Assembly: GCA_021786915.1 (NCBI GenBank)
Contig: JAJYMP010000435.1
Coordinates: forward strand, 1 to 9,091
Source: Chloroflexota bacterium
GTDB lineage: Bacteria > Chloroflexota > Limnocylindria > Limnocylindrales > CSP1-4
DNA: 9,091 nucleotides
Direction: 5' to 3'
The position numbers were made by a program, and so were the translations under genes. This document shows, in pieces, positions 6,140 through 9,091 of the stretch (within the stretch, counting starts at the first letter, position 1; every line of letters starts with the position of its first letter). Below the pieces are notes generated by a model that was not told where the DNA came from, ran no database searches, and saw only the letters and a program-made list of their open reading frames with translations.

Positions 6140-7486
6140 CTAGCAGGATGATGTTACGCAGGGGCTGTACCCGCTCAGCGCCGTGGCATTCGCGACGGTC
6201 GAGTACACCGTCCCGAGGGGGTTCTCCGAGCGGGCCGACATGATCCCGTAGTACGTGCTGCCGAAGAAGACGGGGCCGCCGCTGTCGCCGGGTTGATTCG
6301 GTGCATCCATCACCCACTGGCTCACGAGAGTGACCGGACCGCTGGGCGTGCTTCCGGTGACCGAGTAGTTCGTTCGGATGACTCGGCCGCAGTTGTACGA
6401 CGTGGTCCGCCCGAAGTAGCAGACTGTCGTGCCGAGCGGTTGGCTCGCGTTCGTGGCTGTAGCTGTCATCGAACGGTCGCTGCTTCCGGTCCAGAGGAGG
6501 TTCTTCGAACCATTGTCGTCGGTCGTCGTCGTGACCTTGACAACACCGGCGTCAGCGCTCGAGTTGTTCCCGAACCACTCAGCGGTCGCGGGTCCGATCG
6601 AGTAGGTGGCCCCGTTCGCGGAGGAGGGTCCAGCGAGCCATGTCAGGTTGACACCGCCCCCCAATTCGATGCAGTGGCCGGCAGCCATCATGTAGTTGAA
6701 GCTGTCGCCGCTCTTCGTGGCGTGGTAAGCGGCCGTACAGCGGGCACCGGAGGTGTTGATGATCCCCATTCCACCCTCGAAGGGGTTGAGACAGACTGAA
6801 CCGTCGGCGAGGCACGATGTAAAGGCCAGGGGAGGAGCCGTCGTGATCACGAGGTCGGTCCCAAACCGCTCACGGAGGAGCCTTTCGGCAGCCGGCGATA
6901 TCGAGGCCAGACCCACCTCGACCTGGTTCGTCGCCTCGTTCGCGTCAACGAACGTGACATCGACGCCGAGTCGGCGCAGGTCAGCGATCGATGCCGTGAT
7001 GGCGCTCTTGCGGGCTTCGAGTGTTGCGAGCGACAAACCGACCCGTGCGAAGCGGACGGTTGCACCGATTGCAGCCCGCTGAAGGATCGCTCTCTCGGCA
7101 GGTTCATTGTCGCCCGCGATCGAGACCATGATCGTGCCGGTCCGCGAATCGACTAGAGCGCCGCCAAAGAGGTCGCGATGGGCGTCGACGTACTCGAAGA
7201 GCGCAGAGCTACCAGCCGCAACCTCGGCTCGGCGATTGAGCTCGGCAACTTCGGTTCGGAGAAGCGGCAGACCGTAGGAGGTCGAGTCCGCGGTGGGGTC
7301 CGCCGCAACAGCGGCGAGGTACACAGGGTCGATCGGCAGGCCAAAGGCCTCGCGGAAGCGGGTCGCCTCTGCGAGTCCCCGGACGGACCCCGCAGACACG
7401 GCGGGGGATGTCGCACCGTTGACAAGCGCTGCGCTGGCGAGCATCAGGACGAGCGAGCCAGCTAGCGCTTTCGGCCACTTGAACAC
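6140..7486 (-). CDS. Secreted trypsin-like serine protease (S1 family) with propeptide
   Basis: This 448-residue preproprotein starts at GTG 7486-7484 with AAGGA four bases upstream. A Sec signal peptide covers about residues 1-32 (MFKWPKALAGSLVLMLASAA). Residues about 35-225 form a probable pro-region of the alpha-lytic/streptogrisin style, with no catalytic motif. The catalytic domain runs from about 230 to the end. The triad is complete: H271 in MAAGHC, D312 in SSADAGVV and S402 in QPGDSGGPV. Cys residues near the His (GARC, GHC), in the domain middle (TVCYF, YNCG) and at the C-terminus (SPC...SSC) suggest several disulfides. The product is expected to be exported and to mature by autocleavage. 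The substrate is unknown. It is followed 31 bp later by the PrcB-like lipoprotein gene. The protease call is firm; pro-region function is inferred from size and place. Confidence 0.93.
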   Translation of the reverse strand: MFKWPKALAGSLVLMLASAALVNGATSPAVSAGSVRGLAEATRFREAFGLPIDPVYLAAVAADPTADSTSYGLPLLRTEVAELNRRAEVAAGSSALFEYVDAHRDLFGGALVDSRTGTIMVSIAGDNEPAERAILQRAAIGATVRFARVGLSLATLEARKSAITASIADLRRLGVDVTFVDANEATNQVEVGLASISPAAERLLRERFGTDLVITTAPPLAFTSCLADGSVCLNPFEGGMGIINTSGARCTAAYHATKSGDSFNYMMAAGHCIELGGGVNLTWLAGPSSANGATYSIGPATAEWFGNNSSADAGVVKVTTTTDDNGSKNLLWTGSSDRSMTATATNASQPLGTTVCYFGRTTSYNCGRVIRTNYSVTGSTPSGPVTLVSQWVMDAPNQPGDSGGPVFFGSTYYGIMSARSENPLGTVYSTVANATALSGYSPCVTSSC

Positions 7487-7649
7487 GGTATCCTTCTCCC
7501 ACCTGGTTGTTCCGGCACCTTTGCTCTTTCGACCTCGACGACATCCGAGCGACGCGTGCCACCTTGGGCGCCACGGGACGATGTCGGTCTCCCGTGCGAG
7601 CTCTCGTGCCCATCAGCCTATGGTTGTGACCGACCTCCGCCAAGACGAG
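7487..7649 (-). promoter_or_regulatory. Upstream region of the protease gene
   Basis: This non-coding stretch probably carries the protease promoter. It contains a 7-bp inverted repeat, CACGGGA (7572-7578) with TCCCGTG (7590-7596) and an 11-base loop, which could be an operator or a leader hairpin. No convincing -35/-10 pair is visible. Frames reading through here on the plus strand look like random high-GC translation. Confidence 0.3.
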
Positions 7650-7688
7650 AGAACCCTCGGCCGACCGTGTGGAAAACCCTATGGTCGG
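7650..7688. repeat. Hairpin repeat, copy 2
   Basis: This is the second copy of the 39-base repeat seen at 3040-3078, with five differences. The stem pairs 7661-7672 with 7677-7688 around an AAAA loop: 12 positions, one mismatch and two G-T pairs, stronger than copy 1. Several of the changes keep or improve pairing (CCGACC with GGTCGG), suggesting that the structure matters. It lies between the protease promoter region and gltD remnant B. Confidence 0.65.
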
Positions 7689-7702
7689 GGCCACGAGCCG
7701 CG

Positions 7703-8009
7703 AACGGCGGGCGAAGCAACCTGGCTCCTCACCTCGACCGCCGCGGAGCTGCGCGGGTCAACCAGCACGGCCACCTCCGCGCTCGTACGAGTCGATCGCG
7801 GCCGCGGCGCGCTTGCCGTCGCCCGTCGCGAGGATGACGGTCGCGGCACGGCGAACGACGGCGCCGCCGGCGAACACCCTCGGTATCAGCGTCACCCCGT
7901 GCTCGTCAGTGTCGGCGTCTGGCCGCCGCCCGCGCCCGAGCCGGCCCCGGCACCGAAGAAGCACGCCCCGGCGGCGAGCCCGGCCGAGACGGTCGCCGCG
8001 GCCGGCTGA
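7703..8009 (+). pseudogene. gltD remnant B with an internal inversion
   Basis: This is a decayed copy of the GltD C-terminal end. Plus strand: about 7714-7752 reads SN..LLTSTAAELR, then 7757-7777 reads VNQHGHL, matching VNQWGYI at bases 1-21. Next, 7779-7913 matches bases 22-156 of the intact gene only on the minus strand: DTDEHGVTLIPRVFAGG, then [21 protein letters not shown]. From 7914 the plus strand resumes with GVWPP and a Pro/Ala-rich tail ending AAAG-TGA at 8007-8009, like the intact gene's tail. A hand count gives about 104 of 135 identical bases and 32 of 45 identical residues over the inverted part. Small indels near 7720, 7753 and 7778 break the frame. It is not functional. It shares orientation with intact gltD and remnant A. 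Confidence 0.85.
7779..7913 (-). other. Inverted segment inside gltD remnant B
   Basis: This 135-bp segment is homologous to gltD codons for ETNEFG...DSYLH but is reversed in place. The flanking direct parts end with the preceding residue (VNQHGHL, base 7777) and resume with the following one (GVWPP, base 7914). Only a 3-bp inverted repeat, CCG (7777-7779) and CGG (7913-7915), sits at the ends, so no obvious recombinase site is present. Confidence 0.8.
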
Positions 8010-8336
8010 GCCGCGCGCGCCGGGCAGGGAAGACGGCCGGTCCACCCGGAGCTCCGCAGGCTGATCCTCGTCAGGCTGGACGCATCACCTCTCCTGCGGA
8101 CTGCTACGCAGCACCCGGTCTGGACGCCCCGCCAACCGGTGCCGCTCCTCGCCACGAATCAGGCGCTACCAGTCTCGACGTGAGTGGCTGCGCCCGACAA
8201 GGGCCCCAGGAGCGCACAGGGGAGGCCCTCGCCACCGCCCCGCCGCCGCTCGCTCCCCTTCGTAGTCCCCCCGCGAGGTGATGCGTCGCAGGGTGCTCCA
8301 CCGCACATGTCCCGAGGCTCGCCGCCTCGCAGACCA
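8010..8336. other. Non-coding gap with a 13-bp inverted repeat
   Basis: I see no gene in these 327 bases: frames crossing them have Arg-rich, low-quality translations, and there is no tRNA or rRNA signature. The one structure is a perfect 13-bp inverted repeat, GACGCATCACCTC (8079-8091) and GAGGTGATGCGTC (8275-8287), enclosing 183 bases. The sequences just outside (CAGGCTG at 8072-8078, CAGGGTG at 8289-8295) are near-direct repeats with one difference, as a worn target duplication might look. A small non-autonomous element is possible but unproven. Confidence 0.4.
8313..8329 (-). terminator. Possible terminator hairpin after glyQS
   Basis: CGAGGC (8313-8318) and GCCTCG (8324-8329) form a 6-bp stem with a five-base loop, seven bases downstream of the glyQS stop. 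There is no T-run. The call is weak and based on position. Confidence 0.35.
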
Positions 8337-9091
8337 TCAGGCTCGCGCCGCCTCCAGGCGATCGAGGATCGCCCGCTTCACGCCCTCGACCGGGATCCGC
8401 TCCTGGGCCATCGAGTCGCGGTCGCGGACCGTCACCGCGCCGTCCTCGAGCGAGTCCACGTCGACCGTCACGCACCACGGCGTGCCGATCTCGTCCTGGC
8501 GCCGGTAGAGCTTGCCGATCGAGGCGGTGTCGTCATAGACGGCCATGACGTCGCGCTGCAGGTCCGCCTTGATCCGGTGGCAGAGCTCGACGATCTCGGG
8601 CCGCTTCTTGAGCAGGGGCAGGACGGCGACCTTGTACGGCGCGAGTTCCGGATGGAGCGCGAGCGAGACGCGCGTCTCGCCCCGGACCTCCTCCTCGCGG
8701 TAGGCGTCGATCAGGAACGTGAACGCCGCCCGGTCCGCGCCGGCCGAGGTCTCGACGACCCACGGGATGAAGTGCTCCTCGGTCGCCGGGTCGAAGTACT
8801 CGAGGTTCTCGCCGCTCGCCTCCTGGTGACGACCGAGATCGAAGTCGCCCCGGTTGTGGACGCCCTCGAGCTCCTTCCAGCCGAACGGGAAGCGGTACTC
8901 GACGTCGACCGCCTTCTTCGCGTAGTGGGCGAGCTCGTCGGGGGCGTGCTCGCGCAGGCGGAGGCGGGCCGGGGTCACGCCGTAGCGCTCGTACCAGGCC
9001 CGGCGACGGGGCAGCCATTCCTCGAACGCCGCCGCGGCCGCCTCGCCCGGACGGACGAAGTACTGCATCTCCATCTGCTCGAACTCGCGCA
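8337..9091 (-). CDS. glyQS: Glycyl-tRNA synthetase (homodimeric class II), C-terminal part
   Basis: The 250 visible codons are the C-terminal part of the single-chain (alpha2-type) glycyl-tRNA synthetase, which charges tRNA-Gly with glycine in the cytoplasm. The gene continues beyond base 9091, so its start and N-terminal part are missing. At the cut edge is the class II motif 2 strand REFEQMEMQYFV. Motif 3 is ETSAGADRAAFTFLIDAYRE. The anticodon-binding (HGTP) domain follows: LALHPELAPYKVAVLPL, ASIGKLYRRQDEIGTPWCVT, and VTVRDRDSMAQERIPV near the end. The reading frame is intact to the TGA at 8339-8337. Any regulatory leader, such as a T-box, would lie outside this window. Its 3' end faces gltD remnant B across a 327-bp gap. 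Confidence 0.95.
   Translation of the reverse strand, partial: REFEQMEMQYFVRPGEAAAAAFEEWLPRRRAWYERYGVTPARLRLREHAPDELAHYAKKAVDVEYRFPFGWKELEGVHNRGDFDLGRHQEASGENLEYFDPATEEHFIPWVVETSAGADRAAFTFLIDAYREEEVRGETRVSLALHPELAPYKVAVLPLLKKRPEIVELCHRIKADLQRDVMAVYDDTASIGKLYRRQDEIGTPWCVTVDVDSLEDGAVTVRDRDSMAQERIPVEGVKRAILDRLEAARA

Noticed and set aside
7293..8009. 238-codon plus-strand frame running through the protease 5' end into remnant B
   Set aside because: Its first part is antisense to the protease signal and pro-region; only its last part is gltD-derived, and the inversion in the middle makes a chimeric nonsense product.
7758..8045. 95-codon minus-strand frame containing the GltD-like VFAGG...[13 protein letters not shown] part
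   Set aside because: Only the inverted 45-codon piece is homologous; the N-terminal half is an antisense reading of the gltD tail, so it is not a gene of its own.

Overview
The window is GC-rich bacterial chromosome. It shows GTG starts supported by Shine-Dalgarno sequences, lipobox-bearing secreted proteins, a DesK/NarL-type two-component pair, and a homodimeric-type glycyl-tRNA synthetase. Base composition and gene content fit a Chloroflexota or Actinomycetota member; I lean to Chloroflexota (Limnocylindria/Ellin6529-like), but that is a guess from style, not proof.

Layout. The 3' end of a plus-strand gltD (glutamate synthase small subunit) enters at the left edge (1-234). A run of minus-strand genes for surface or secreted products follows: a lipoprotein (263-784), a decapitated gene remnant ending on the lipoprotein start codon (784-1080), a small four-helix membrane protein (1111-1470), an 8-cysteine secreted protein of unknown function (1683-2330), and a secreted beta/gamma-crystallin-type protein whose second Greek-key half lies behind an in-frame amber codon (2438-2974). 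Transcribed away from these is a two-component pair: a membrane histidine kinase with a PDZ-like extracytoplasmic region (3010-4596) and a LuxR-type response regulator (4593-5216), joined by an ATGA overlap.

The right half holds two decayed copies of the C-terminal part of gltD in the same orientation as the intact gene (A, about 5250-5425; B, about 7703-8009). They bracket a minus-strand pair: a trypsin-like S1 protease preproprotein (6140-7486) and a lipoprotein with a PrcB-like region (5488-6108). Remnant B carries a precise in-place inversion of about 135 bp. A 39-bp hairpin repeat occurs twice, once inside the kinase N-terminal codons (3040-3078) and once just before remnant B (7650-7688). 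The window ends with the 3' two-thirds of glyQS on the minus strand (8337-9091).

How it works together. Most intact genes encode exported or membrane proteins next to a sensor kinase and regulator, which is compatible with an envelope or extracellular-response locus, but no direct regulatory link is visible. I see no convincing new multi-gene system. The most unusual signals are the dispersed gltD fragments with the internal inversion, the two-copy hairpin repeat, the amber-interrupted crystallin gene, and a 13-bp inverted repeat enclosing about 209 bp of non-coding DNA near 8079-8287.
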